From: Antilocapra americana
Lineage: Eukaryota > Chordata > Mammalia > Artiodactyla > Antilocapridae
Reading direction: 5' to 3'
DNA length: 64,000 nucleotides
Assembly (NCBI GenBank): GCA_007570785.1
Contig: ML661796.1
Location: 1,420,284-1,484,283, forward strand
The notes under the pieces are model-generated. The model worked only from the letters and a program-made list of their open reading frames with translations, ran no database searches and was not told the DNA's origin. Positions 10,043 through 22,164 of the stretch are shown here, piece by piece (the first letter of the stretch is position 1; every line of letters begins with the position of its first letter). A program made the translations under genes and the position numbers.

Positions 10043-11029
10043 CTCCCAGCTTTCCCTCTTATGCCTCCCCAAATCCAGAATTATGCACACCAATAAGGGT
10101 GTCATCTGCAAAATTTAAATCAGATCATGCGTTATCCTTGTGAGCCACAGCAGAGTTTTAATTTTATTCTAAGACCTTGAAAAAAGTAGGTGAGAAAGGA
10201 ACCCAGAAGCATGAATGTCAGAGTTGGCTTTTGTCGGTAAAGGCATTTCTTCAGTCATACCTAGAGGAAGAAATGTTTGGTTTGTAGGTTAATAAAGAGG
10301 AGGAGGAGTCGTTTTTGTGTGATGGCTTCTATTTTCTCAGTGAGCTAAGTGGCAAGGTTGCAGCTAAGGAGGGTAGGAGGTAGAAATAGACTTGAAATAG
10401 TTGTCTTAGAAAATAGAAGAGATTTCTAAAGAAATATAGTAGGATTTCTGTGGAAGGATTCATTCATGAATTCTTTGAGGATTCATTTGAGGTCTGAAAT
10501 CAGGAGTTTTAAAGAATCTAGTGCGCCCACGTGTAGGATTCTCTGTCCTTAGCTGCGTATAGTTGTTTTTCCCTACTGACCGCCCTCAAAAGGAATTTCT
10601 CTTTGTTTGAAGCCCAAGGCAAGGATCACCTGGTGTCCAGAAACCCACTTCAGCGGGCCCAAGAATTCCCTGAACTTATATGCAAAAATTGTGCATATGT
10701 GCATTTTCTAGAGAATAGGTCCTTAGCTCTCATTAGATTTTCAAAAGAGTCTTTGAACCCCAAAGATTAAGAACCACTTTTGAAATACCCTAATAGTACA
10801 GCCCTTCAGGACTGCCTCACAGGCGCCCTCATTGTCTCACTAATTGCCTTATAAGGAGGCCCATTAGGTAACTCACAGCTAAACCCCTAGTATGAACTTC
10901 AACTCCCGCACCTCTCAACTGCAGCCACTCACCACAGTGACTCATAGGGAGAGGGAATACTGCCTTTGCTTAAAAAATGAGACATCTATCATCACCAGAA
11001 ATATGGATATTCCTACCTTCATTTAAGCA
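10043..11029. other. Unrecognised, no gene seen
   Basis: About 1 kb without an evident repeat, gene or RNA. Open frames are below chance-interest length. Confidence 0.45.
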
Positions 11030-11250
11030 GTCTCCCCTATCAATAGACATTGATGTCGTTTTCCAGCATTGGATATACTAGGTCAAAGAGTGTGTGCATT
11101 TACAAAACTCCGAAGAGTTGTCACCAATCTATACTTCCATCAGTGGTATGTAAACTTGCTTCTTTAACCGTACTAGGAATTGTTGAGCCTTTTACTTATT
11201 GCCAATCTGATAGCTGAAAATGGTGCATTGGTACCTTATCTTGTTTTAAA
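11030..11250 (-). mobile_element. Highly diverged L1M fragment
   Basis: The order 'ggatatactaggtcaaag', 'ccaatctatacttccatca', 'ttgccaatctgatagctgaaaa' matches antisense L1M 3' regions at low similarity. Confidence 0.5.
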
Positions 11251-11991
11251 TATGTCACCATAACTTCAGGATCTTGGATAGGCAGTGGACTCTTAAGAAA
11301 TTTTATGCAAATGGTTTATGTTTCTGTGCATTTTACACTGACCAGAGGAGGGATGGGATGACGTTTCATAACCTTCAGATTCTCCAAGGGAGTCTAGGTC
11401 TCAAAAAAGTTACAAACAAAGCTGGGATGTTTTTATAGCAAGTCATTTTTAAAAAAGTAGACAAAAGAAACAAAAAGGTCAAAAATGACCAACAGGAAAA
11501 TTACAAAATAACAGCAATTGCAGGAGATGCCCATAGTCCCCATCTGTAGCTCTCAACAACCTTTCTTACCTGGCATTCCAAATTCTTGAGCCTGTCCCAT
11601 TTTCCTTTTCTTGGGATGCTCCTGCTCTGTGGCACAGAGACTATTTCTGTGTCTTAAATGTGCCTTACAATAAAAAAAAACGCATTTCTTACCAAAATCT
11701 TGGTTTAAAGATGGACTTTCTGGGAAGTTACCCCGTGTTTGCCAGTGGCTCAAAAGATTAGAAGATTGCATTCAAATCCACTTGATTTTCTCTGTGTTCA
11801 CTTTAAAACTAAGTACATATGAAGTTTAAATAAAGTATGTTTACAGGGTAGACTTTTCAATTTCTTCCATTTTGTAGGATTTTCTTTCTCCATAGAGTCT
11901 ATTTCAATTCAAAAGAAGCAATTGAATTATGTTTCCCAGAATTTTCCTAGTTTGTGGAAAAGTCTTTTAATCTTAAGAAACATCATTAAAG
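11250..11991. other. Unrecognised, no gene seen
   Basis: No repeat or gene recognised. The 72-codon minus frame at 11553-11771 has no identifiable motif. Confidence 0.45.
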
Positions 11992-12002
11992 AATGCTGCC
12001 AT

Positions 12003-12110
12003 ACTGATTCATGTCAATGTATGGTGAAAACCACCACAATATTGTAAAGTAATTAGCCTCCAATTAAAATAAATAAATTAATTAAAAAATTAAAAATAAA
12101 GTGCTAAAAA
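12003..12110 (+). mobile_element. L1_BT 3' end, severely 5'-truncated
   Basis: Only the last 100 bp or so of a bovine-type L1 remain ('gattcatgtcaatgtatgg', 'acaatattgtaaagtaatt', then an A-rich tail). The TSD 'aatgctgccat'/'aatgctaccat' (10 of 11) lies at 11992-12002 and 12111-12121. Confidence 0.9.
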
Positions 12111-12464
12111 AATGCTACCATGATTGAAGTTATTTTTTCAGTATCCCAGTTCTACCACCAAACTCTGTTCTGTGTTCAGAAAGGGTAGTTCCATGTCCTT
12201 GTCACCTGCAACGACAATGTCTCCTGTCATCATGGAGGAAGTACTTGGTTTGCCTTTTGTTTACAATTGCCCTTCTGATTTTGTCTCTGTACATAATGAG
12301 GTAGGTGATAGGATCCTGGACTTACAACGCCTATATGGGCTAAGGAAATTGAGGTAGAGGATTTGTCTCAGGAAATCAGTGATAAAGTGGGGCTAGAAAC
12401 TTAATCTTCTGATACCCATTATCTTTCTGTGAGGGAGTGTTGTGTAATAATGAGAATGCCTATC

Positions 12465-12640
12465 TAATGATAGGTCTTGGTTCTGCAACTTCCTAGCTAT
12501 AGGGCTTGTTGTAGGGTATGTAGTCTCCATGGGCCTCTGTTTCCTCATATATAAAATGGAGGTAATAATGCTTACTTTGCAGGGTGGTTGTAAGGATTAA
12601 AGGAGATAATATCTGCAAAATGCCTGGCACATAGTAGGTA
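12465..12640 (+). repeat. MIR relic
   Basis: Sense MIR: 'cttcctagctatagg', 'ggcctctgtttcctcata', 'aaaatggaggtaataat', 'gcctggcacatagtagg'. Well preserved for its age. Confidence 0.8.
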
Positions 12641-12764
12641 AAAAGATTGGTCCATTCACCCATCTCTCCATGCTACAAGGAAAATTTCAATAAGGGAAGA
12701 AAGAAAGAGGCATGAACACGTTTTCATTTTGGTAGGGAAATGATAGAAACTGAGATTCTTTGGA

Positions 12765-12870
12765 GCTGGAAGAGCGCTTAGAAATCAAATAGTTTACTAA
12801 CTTGTTTACAGAAGAGGAAATAGGCCCAGAGACGGCTATGACATGCCCCAGCTCTCAAGCTAGCACAGAA
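12765..12870. repeat. Ancient mammalian interspersed repeat (MIR/L2-like)
   Basis: It carries 'tggagctggaagagcgctta', then 'gaagaggaaataggcccagagac'-type motifs seen in a widespread old mammalian repeat. Related copies occur near 24.1 and 24.8 kb. Family not assigned. Confidence 0.5.
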
Positions 12871-13899
12871 GGCCTGGTAAAGACACTTGCACTTAAGAAA
12901 GGAATACGATTTTTAAGGAACGTTTGTTTCAAAGGTTGTCTTAAACGTTAACTCTTTCAAAGTAAAAGTTCATTTTGTGCTAAAATAAGAAACCCCATGC
13001 TTAAAGCTCATGGGATAATGAATGTAAACCAGTTACATTTAAGATAGTCCCAAAGTAAAATACAAGGTGGGATTCTTTTTAAATTAAAGGGTAATATATA
13101 TTTTGAAAATACAATGGAGCACAGATAATGAATAAATACATTAGTACATGTAGCGATTACAATGTATACCACATTGCTAACTTCCCTCACAACTGATGAA
13201 ATAAACGGACTATCAGAATATTTGGGGGAATGTCAGATAAAATTTCACTTAAATTATTTCTTCTAGAATTTTTCCTTATTCTAGATTAGTTTTGTTTGTC
13301 TAGCATAAGAACAAAAATAAGCTTAATGCATAGATAAATGCTTGTCTTCCTAACACTACAAAAGAAACATTTGTTCCCCCAGATAACTCTTAAGTAAACT
13401 GCTGTCAAAACAATTAGTGTTATTTTTCTATTATCCTCCTATTTGAGAGTAAATAACCAGTTCATGAATATGTTAATTATCTAGTAGGTGGAGAAGATAA
13501 GGAGGGCCCAATATCTCCAGAAGCAACTGATAAATCATCAAGTGCATACAAAAACACAAGAGAACTGGCTCTAAGCTGGAGAGAGTATGTCTGCATTTCA
13601 CCTAGCCAGACTGTGATACTTTAAAGAGAACCAGAAGAGAAGTGACAATGTTTTGACAGAATTAACCACAAATAAACCTTCATTTCTGCAAGGCTGCTGC
13701 AATGAGAGTCTCCCAGCTAACCAAATATTATATAGCTTTATTTTACTGCCAACAAAGTTCTTTTATTTTCACACTGCTTAGAATATACACTTTACAGTTT
13801 TGTAATGGTCATTTTAAAGAATTGGGGAAGTGAAGCTAAACCACAGAATATGCTCCGTTTAAAAAAATAAAGCAGTTTATGGTATTAGTGCTGCAGAGA

Positions 13900-14930
13900 T
13901 ATTTTCTATAAAATCATGTTTTAAAAATAAATGATTGTGCTTCTTTTAAGCTTAATTTTTCTTTAGTAATCAAACTCAACTTTTGGCAGCTTTGAATGTG
14001 CCTTTTGAAATCTCAGGAACAGAATTCTTCACCATCCACAGTGGTTAAATGTTCTGCTGAAAGGGAACACATTTCGAAGGGGGAGCAAAGCTGGGGGTGG
14101 GGAGAAAACACAGAGAAGTGCTTTCCCTTCCTATTTTGAAGTGGCAAGATGTATTTTTCCATATTAAATATTTTGAAAAAGTTGAATGCAGCATTGTGCC
14201 GGATAATTAAAATGTAAATTTCAGTATCTATACTTGCTTTGTGATTTTTTAAAAATACATTTAAGTTAGTTGTCTTTTAAAACATGTGGTCAGCTGTTGT
14301 ATTCACATATGGTCAAATGATCAAAGTCTGAACTCCTCTCTAATTGTCCCCCCGCTGCTCGTCTGCTCTGTCCGTGATCAAGGCCTCAGCAGGTGATGAG
14401 AAAGGCATGAGAACAGGCTGGAAGGAGAATGAGGCACCGAGAGGCCCAAGCTGAAAGAAATAAAGACTTCCAGTACATCACCCTGACAGTAAAGAGTGAA
14501 GGAAAAGTGACGTCTGGTTAGTAGTGCTTATATATTTTTTTGTTCGCCAATCTGCATACATTTTTTCCCTAGCTAAATGCAAATGGAGTCTAGCCTGCTC
14601 CCAGAGACGGAGCCCCACACATCAGCGCCTCCACCGAAGTATTGCATTTGTTTACTTGCCTCGGGAGGAAGCTGCTAAATCCCACAGTTTATAGTATTTC
14701 ACATGTTTGTGGAAATCATTGCGATTCTTTTCACTTCTGCTTGTCATTGTTTGCCTAGAGTTCACTTTGCCAGATGGCGCTTTATTGTCACTAGTGGTTA
14801 CACCTCGCTATTGGATCAGTTCAAGACCAAATGGTGTGAAGAGCTTTCATACTTAGAGGATTTAGTCAAACATTCATTCTCTGCTATTCAGGCTGCTTGA
14901 GCACTAATTCATAAACGAGCCGGCTGACCT
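13900..14930. promoter_or_regulatory. Candidate conserved non-coding element
   Basis: Within the repeat-poor block this 1-kb part has GC-richer islands, an exact octamer ATGCAAAT (14577-14584, a POU-type site), a TGACGT half-site near 14508 and an E-box-like CAGATGG near 14773. Motifs this short occur by chance. The call is an inference from context and composition. Confidence 0.3.
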
Positions 14931-15069
14931 AGGAATGAAGGGAGGAGAAAAGGGCCCAAGTCTTTTTTCCCTCTAAATTATTAATTTGCCTTCTATTTAC
15001 AGTCCAAATTGGAATGAATCATAATTAAGCAGGACTGTCTTGCATAAACACACGTAAGATGCTAAGGCA

Positions 15070-15093
15070 GGGGTTGCTGGGGGGGGGGAGGGG
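15070..15093 (+). other. Possible G-quadruplex tract
   Basis: Runs G4, G10 and G4 lie within 24 bp, enough for four G-tracts of three or more with short loops. Non-repetitive surroundings. Confidence 0.5.
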
Positions 15094-18000
15094 TGGTGGA
15101 AAACAAGATATCGCGTTATGTGAATTCTGCCAGAGCTTAAGGGAGTTTGCCACACAAAAAATACAACCCATTCTTTCCCAAGTCCCAATTCCTGATACTC
15201 CATGGTCCCTTATCTACTAGCCAGCACTATCAGCACAGGTCCTAAGTGATTTCATCAAGTTTTTTTCCTTGAAAGTTTCGGGATATGAAATATTTTCAAA
15301 AGTGAATAGCTTTCAAATTTGACTAGGTTTTCAAGGTTGGGGAGGGCCCTTTAAAATTCGAGAGATTCCATTCATCTTATGTAATTTCTAAAGGAGCTTT
15401 GGAGAGCCTCAAGAAATTCTGGGTGGGTGCAGTTTTCTGCTTTAGGATTTGGGGAGTTCAGGGCCCTGAGATAGGTGGCATCATACCGTTTGTGTGTGTT
15501 TTTAACAAATTGATGTGCTGGTTGCCTTTGTGAAGACAACTTTTGTTAATGAATCTCTTGGCGGCTGCTCCAAGTTCTGGAACTTGCCTTCCTTTCTTCA
15601 TCAAACCTATTTAAACAGCCAAAGATGGTGTGTGGTGTGGTGAAAGAAACTAAGACAGGGGCAACAGGAAAAGGGTTACGCAAACAGTGACTCAATTGCT
15701 TTGCCTAATTTTGTTTCTTATTAAATATGAGTCCCTGTAGTTGTTGCCCTAGTTTTCTTTTTCCGCGGGATGGGAGTATCGCTTTACCTAACTATTCAAA
15801 GTGATCTTGAAAGGACAAAGAAAAGCACCAATGTGAAGAGGGAGGGTCTTCGGCAGAAGGCAGGTGCTGAGGGATTTGGAGGTTATTATAGAAAAACTCC
15901 TTGAAGCCCTTGGTGCAATGCCTTGGTGTAGTAAGAAAGGCAAACAGGATAATGGGTTGTATCAACAGAGGGAGCGAACCCAAATCAAAAGACGTGATCT
16001 TGTTACTGTATGGCCTGATATTGTCCCTCTACAAAGAGCTGGTTGGTGCTAATCAAACACGCTGCACTGCTGGCCTAATCACCTTGTCCTCAGAAGCCTA
16101 TTGTCCTGGGCAAGGCCCAGTTCACAGAACAGCTTGGAGGATGATAGCCGCTTTTCCAAGGAAGGAAATGGAGTGAGAGGTGTAGGCTTTTTCCTTCATT
16201 CCTTTTTTTGCCTTGAAATACAATGCAAAATTATGTAATAATAGTATCCCCGAGGCCAGACCCAAACCTGGAAGAAGGCACAGCGGTGGGGATTGCAGCT
16301 CTGCTTGGGAAGTAAGCCCAGCTGGGAGGAACAAAGCATCAACTGGGAGCCCTCTGGGTTTTCCACACAACATTCATTTCTGGACTGCAGCTCTTTGCTA
16401 TGCTAAGTGGGCTACCAAGTAATTGGGCCTACCCTTATGGAGGGGAGGAGACAGAAAGCTGGAAGGAGGACAGAGTGAGAAAACGGGACTGTTAAACTGG
16501 GGATTCTGGTGAGGGTGGGGGTGAGCGGGCGAGGACTTCGCTTTCACGGAGCTCCTGCAGACAAAACTATGAAGTTAGGAGAGAGATAATTTTAAGCTTT
16601 AATTTGAATATTAAACCAAAAGTCTTGACATTTTCCCCACACTCTGGCAACTCATATTTGGGGGCTTTGGTTTCCTCATCTGAAAACCTGAGAGGAGGGT
16701 TTTGACTTGAAATCTAAGTCCCTTTCTTCCATTTCGGACATTTTACAAGATATCAAATGCAACATAGGTTGTTCTGATTTCCATCTTTCTGTAAGAGTAT
16801 GTGGCTGGGGTGGGTAGGGCTAACGGATCCAGCTATAGTGAGGTTCAGGTACAAAATTAGGTTAAACTGTTTCATTCTCTTGTACTGTGCACAGGAACCT
16901 TCTTTTAGTCAACAGACTTAGGAAGAATGAGTGACTGGCTAAAAAGTGCTTGCTCCTTTAGCCATCAGTTTTAAGGGTGGGATTGCTGGGGGTTTAGGGC
17001 TGCTACATTTTACAGCTGTTTCAGAGGCTGTCCCCCACTGTTCCTCTCTCCTTGCAAGGTTCAGAAATTCCTGCCTTTGGGTTCATATGGCTGAGGCCAA
17101 TCAGATGCTTTCATCAGCTCACCATTGGATGTTGAATGATATATTGCCACCAGTTAAAATTTGACCTACTCAATGACCCTCTTGCAAACATTAATTGTGC
17201 AGAACATCTTTCTCCTCCAACAAGAGTATCTTCTTGAAAAGGCCACTCATTTACCTAAGAGTTAGTACAAACCATCCAACTTTGTTACAAAGCTTATCTT
17301 ATGCTTCTTAGTGTAGGGATTCCTGGAGAAAAGAATCACATAGGTCTAAAATAAGGGTTAGGAAGAGACTGTTTTTCTCAGAGCCTTTGCAAACGATTAC
17401 TAGAAAGGACCTTCTGAACTTCTATGAGATACTTATTTACCATAACAAAAACACAGCCCTAATCATCAGAGAACAGAAAGATGTATAACTAAGGCTTTAC
17501 TTTAGCTGTGAAGGATTTTGTATAAAACCTTTGATTTGCCATGGGAAAGGAACGGCAAATTTTAAAGTGTAGAGAAATATCAAAACGGATTAAGCAGTGA
17601 TGGTCCATTTTTCAAACTGGTTGATGGCTAAAGATAGGTTCTTTTTAAGAAGAAAACAAACTGCATTAAACAAGAATTTCTTATCACGGAGCCAATTGTA
17701 TGTCATTTTATTCAGATTTTCTACTTGATCTTGTTGTGTGACTTTGGAGGTACTAGGAGGGCATCATCCCGAGGAAATGTGCAAATATCTAAAAGGAGAC
17801 TTTTTCTTTTTAATGAAAGTACAAAAGCTGTAAAACAAGGGAAAGAAGTGGGTATTGTCTTTGAAATTACCTAAATGAATCCAGCTAACTACGGAGAAAA
17901 TTCTTTCTACTTTATTTGATCCACTTCACCCACCATTTTAGTAATACTATACTTTTTAGGAAAATGGTGTTAAATTGATTCGGAAATCATGACATTGCCT

Positions 18001-18134
18001 ACTGCATCTGTGCTGTGTTGATGTGCATATGCCAATACAGCCAGCACAGGTATTGTTAAAAATTAGCTTTTCCTTCCTGGATGTAGAAGGTAGAGAAGCT
18101 TCTTTTTCAGGCTCATTTCTTCTTACACCTAGTT

Positions 18135-18290
18135 GGTGTGGAGGAAAGAGCACTGAACTTGGAGTCAGATGGATTTTGGTTTGAATCCCAGCTCTACCAC
18201 TTTGTAACTTCTTGACTATGGTCAAGTCACTTAATCCTAGAACTTTGTCTATCAAATGAAATGGTCAGAATTCCCTCCTGCTTTCAGAAT
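18135..18290 (+). repeat. MIR relic
   Basis: Sense MIR: 'tggagtcagatggattttgg', 'tttgaatcccagctctacca', 'ggtcaagtcacttaat', with a poorly preserved 3' part. Confidence 0.75.
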
Positions 18291-18394
18291 CTGTGAAAGA
18301 AAATGTTCACAAACTTGTCTTGGTAATTAAATCAACAATACTTCCTTCCCTGTTCCACCTTTGCTTTTCCATGTTGGGAGAAGGCCTGGAAACA

Positions 18395-18545
18395 ACCCTG
18401 TAGGGGAGGTTTTATAATCCTTATTTCATGAGGAAACTGAGGCCCAGGGAACTGGTTCTCTTAATGTCTCACAGCTGGCAAGTGACCAAGCAAAGACTGA
18501 ACCTCAAGTTTTCTAACTCCTCATCTAGCCTTTCCACCATGCTTC
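18395..18545 (-). repeat. MIR/L2-type relic
   Basis: It contains 'tcatgaggaaactgaggccc' followed by 'tctcacagctggcaagtg' and 'tctaactcctcatctagcc', the usual antisense layout. Confidence 0.65.
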
Positions 18546-18549
18546 TAAA

Positions 18550-19425
18550 CAAATTGGGCCTTCACACAGCTAGCTTTCAGTGAGAAATTAGCTCTGTTTT
18601 GAAACGCATTTGCTAAAGAGAATTCTTCAAATCCTCTCCTAAAGGACATTTAGTGATTAATATAAAATCTCCAGCCAAGCAACTTTTACACATTCATCCA
18701 AATCAGAGAAATACAGAACTAAGGTTCCTAGGGCAACCTTTAGCCTTCTTCTTTGAGGAAGTGCATTACTACAGGGCCTCCTCAACCAATCCCCTAACAA
18801 GGAAGCTTGACTATAAAGATCCTGGTAACCTGGGCCTCTCCTACTCCGAGAACAAGGCAGATACTTTTGTCCCTTCCATTCTCTCCTTCCCCTTCTCCAA
18901 GTTTCCTTTATGGACCATCCCCTTCCCCCACCACCCAGCTGCAACCAGTTTTGAATTTTTGTGACAATTTTCTTCTTTTTCAGGGGGAATTATTTCTTAA
19001 GTTTATTTTTCCAATGTGGGAAAATAGACTAGGACTGAAGGGAGAGTTTTAGTCTCTTTTTAAAATTTTGGTGATGGTGAACAAGATAATAATTCTGGGT
19101 ACCAGGTTTATTTCTCCTTTGGTGTGGAGGCTTACAATTAGGGTGATAGCATGGAGTGAAATCATGGGTAAAAGATATCAATTTCTTTCCTCAGAAGTGG
19201 ATTTGGGTCTTGTCTGGCCTCAGGCATGGATGGAAGAACTGGGAGGGGGATGCTGTAGTTCTAGTAAGACTCAGTGATCTCTCCTAGCTAAAGTGAACCC
19301 TCAAAAGCAAACTTACTTCATGATAACTATAAGCCACTTTAGTCCTCAAATATTTTAAATATGAATCCTATTTTCACGTGTCCTTCTCTCCTTCTCTTCC
19401 AATCTAACAACTTTGGAAAAAAATA
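18550..19425. other. Unrecognised, no gene seen
   Basis: Overlapping frames on both strands (18653-18964, 18657-18944 and 18807-19052) reflect a CT/AG-rich composition rather than a gene. No splice-bounded exon is convincing. Confidence 0.45.
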
Positions 19426-19435
19426 GTGACTCACA

Positions 19436-19884
19436 CTTGTTGTTCATTGTTCAGTTGCTAAGTCATGTCTGACTCTTTGTGACCCCATGAACTGTAGCAC
19501 ACCAGGCCTCCCTGTCCATCACCATCTCCTGGAGCTTGCTCAAACCCATATCCATTGAGTCGGTGATGCCATCCAACCATCTCATCCTCTGTCGTCCCCT
19601 TCCGCCTATCTTCAATCTTTCCCAGCATCACGGTCTTTTCTAATGAGTCTGCTCTTCACATCAGGTGGCCAAATTGTTAGAGCTTCAGCTTCAGCATCAG
19701 TCCTTCTGATGAATATTGAGGACTGATTTCCTTTAGGATTGACTGGCTTGATCTCCTTGCAGTCCAAGGGACTCTCAAGAGTCTTCTCCAACACCACAGT
19801 TCAAAAGCATTAATTCTTCAGCATTCAGCCTTCTTTACTTCCAACTCTACTGGAAAAACCATAGCTTTGACTATACGGACCTTT
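19436..19884 (-). mobile_element. BovB LINE, 3' fragment
   Basis: The last 450 bp or so of BovB on the minus strand, including remnants of the RT C-terminal coding region (minus frame 19612-19797, with 'LESPLDCKEI' in a shifted frame). A 10-bp TSD 'gtgactcaca' lies at 19426-19435 and 19885-19894. BovB is an RTE-clade LINE; this 5'-truncated copy is dead. Confidence 0.93.
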
Positions 19885-20239
19885 GTGACTCACATTAATT
19901 CTTTCCAACTGGTTTACTGGTCACTTGGATGTGAAATAAATCACCAGGACCACTACACCTCTGCAAGGAAATCAGCAGTGACCAAGAGCCCTTTCTGCAA
20001 ACTCTGGAGAACAGCTTTTGGTTAACACAAGCTTATGTTGGTAGTATGGAGAAATGGGGGTTTTCTTTGCTATCCATCACCATTGACTCAATCTTCTAAC
20101 AGTAACAAAGTGAAATTTAAGGAATCATTTTTTTTCCTGGTTGGTGTACAATTTTTTTCAGATTTACATAGATATTCTTTAGTTCTGGAAAGGATTTTAC
20201 TATACTTGCTATTTTCAAAGTGGTCTTAAGCAGTGGGAA

Positions 20240-20690
20240 CTTTAAATTTTTCTATTAAAAATTGTGATAAAATACATATAACATAAAATTTACCATGTTA
20301 ACCATTTTTAAGTAGCATTAAGCACATTAAAATTGCATGCAATCATCACCCTCAGTCATGTCCAGAACTCTTTTCATCTTGCAAAACTGAAACTTAGTTC
20401 TCATTACAAAATGACTTTCATTTCCCCAGTGCCTGTTCAACCACTATTCAACTTTCTATCTGTATGAATTTGTCAATTTTAGGTATTTAGTATAAATGAA
20501 ATCATATAATATTTGCTTTGTCTCTGGCTTATACCACTCGGGGCTTCCCTGGTAGCTCAGACGATAAATAATACGCTTGCAATGCAGGAGATCCTGGTTT
20601 GTAATGTATGCAGGGTTCATCCATGTGGTAGTATGTGTTAGAACTCTGTTCCTTTTTAAGGCTGAATAATATTCTATTATTATCCAGATG
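20240..20690 (-). mobile_element. Old L1M 3' region, interrupted
   Basis: Motifs 'aaaatacatataacataaaa', 'gttaaccatttttaag', 'aaatgaaatcatataat' and, after a short SINE piece, 'gttcatccatgtgg' and 'ggctgaataatattc' give the antisense L1 order. It is broken by 62 bp of Bov-tA (20541-20602). Confidence 0.75.
20541..20602 (+). mobile_element. Bov-tA tRNA-like head only
   Basis: Only 'gggcttccctggtagctcag' through 'gagatcctggttt' is present: the tRNA-derived head with A box and partial B box. The BovB-like 3' part is missing, which is unusual since truncation normally removes the 5' end. Confidence 0.8.
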
Positions 20691-20998
20691 TCATCTAGAT
20701 GGCCAAGCTGGGTTTAGAAAAGGAAGAGATCAAATAGCCAACATTCAATGATTTATAGAGAAAGCTAAGGAATTAAAACTTAGAGAAAGCAAGGAAATTT
20801 CAGAAAAACATTTCTCTCTGTTTTGTTGACTATGCTAAAATATTTGACTGTGTGGATCATGACAAACTGTGGAAAGCTCTTGGAGAGATGGGAATACCAG
20901 ACCATCTTACCTGCCTCCTGAGAAATCTGTATGTGGGTCAAGAAGTAACAGTTAGAACCCTGTATGGAAGGTTAACAGTTAGAACCCTGTATGGAAGG
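20690..20998 (+). mobile_element. BovB LINE, reverse transcriptase fragment
   Basis: Sense BovB RT-domain sequence reading, with gaps, as '...aagctgggtttagaaaagg...' (AGFRKGR-like), then 'FVDYAKxFDCVDH' and 'KLWKALGEMGIPDHLTCLL'-like peptide. This is RT motif A territory (the F-D aspartates). Frames are broken. A 26-27 bp tandem duplication sits at its 3' end (about 20945-20997). Confidence 0.85.
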
Positions 20999-20999
20999 A

Positions 21000-22160
21000 T
21001 TCTTATCTGTTGGTAGAAAGTATTTTGTTGTGAGGACAGTATAAAAGGCACTGGTTCATTCAACCCTCTCTTTGAGAAAAGAAAAAGTTTAGTCCAGAGA
21101 GATAAAGAACACATAGTAGGACATCCAGTAAATTAAAGACAGAGCCCCCACAAGAACTGGGCCTCCTGATCTCAGTCTGCTGCTATTTTCACTCTACTTG
21201 GCATTACCAGTTTGGGACAATGATAGCATTCTTTCCTTATATGTATGTTGGGAACATAAAAAAATTAGTCTATTCCTGGGAAAGTACTTTGATAGCATGA
21301 TTTGTATTAGGACTTGCACACTGAGATGGTTGTGAGTTTTTCCCCCTGGATCTACACCACTAACCAGCCACATCATGATAGTCTAGCTTAGGAATGCATT
21401 ATTTGATTAATGAGATAACAATTTCAAAGGCTTTGAGCTGCTCAGAACAAAGGCACTGGATAAATTTAAAGCATTATCCTTAAGGCATTATCTAAGGATA
21501 GACATTTTGCTAAATATTTTCATTTCAGTATTAATCTTCAGATGTCTGCAAACATTAAGTTGCCTTTGCAGAATGATGCTTTTAAATAAACCTGGGAAAA
21601 CACTTGGATATCATAGCATATACTTGACCCTACTGAGTATTTCATGATAACTGAAAATAGTTGGAAATGATGGTATCATGGCAACAAAATGAAACTTTAA
21701 ACATTTTGAAACATATCTTTCATAGAAAACATTCTGTATTGGGTTTAATCTTTTTTCCATCTTGAATTGACATGACTTGCTTTTTACAATATTAATTTTT
21801 ATTAGCTAGTCTCATCTAGGATCTGCACAATTGAGATCTGAATGGTCATTTGTCACTCATCAAACAGAAGGAAAACATTAAGCAGTCTTCATTACAACAT
21901 ATTTCTGGATCGTCCTCATTTTTAAGAAGAGTCTGATTTTTTTTTTAGGTCACTTCCACATCTTGAAATTCCATACTGTCATATAAGGGCCATCAAAGTG
22001 ACAGGGAAAGCAAATGAATAAAAGGGAAAAGCAAATCTTTTTGCTCTGCCTTGGATATAGAGAAGTTCTCTTCCTCTGTGACTCACACACCAGTGTCCTG
22101 GACGTTGGAAGTAACTACAGAACAGAGGATACTCATACTTGAGGTTTTAAAGGCAGGAAA
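21000..22160. other. Unrecognised, no gene seen
   Basis: About 1.2 kb with no recognised repeat, coding region or RNA. Frames are near 60 codons. Confidence 0.45.
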
Positions 22161-22164
22161 GAAA

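Larger units (their letters stand above)
12900..18130. other. Repeat-poor block, no gene recognised
   Basis: This is the longest stretch (about 5 kb) in which I see no Bov-tA, BovA, BovB or L1_BT insertion and little old repeat; a MIR-like patch near 16640-16740 is weak. Open frames (14703-14900, 15864-16176, 16213-16422, 16946-17164 and others) are 60-100 codons, overlap on both strands and show no domain. Lack of young insertions can mark conserved regulatory DNA, but only cross-species comparison can show that. Confidence 0.5.

Noticed and set aside
14703..14900. 65-codon plus frame in the repeat-poor block
   Set aside because: Short, no homology I recognise and no splice or Kozak support. 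The region looks regulatory rather than coding.
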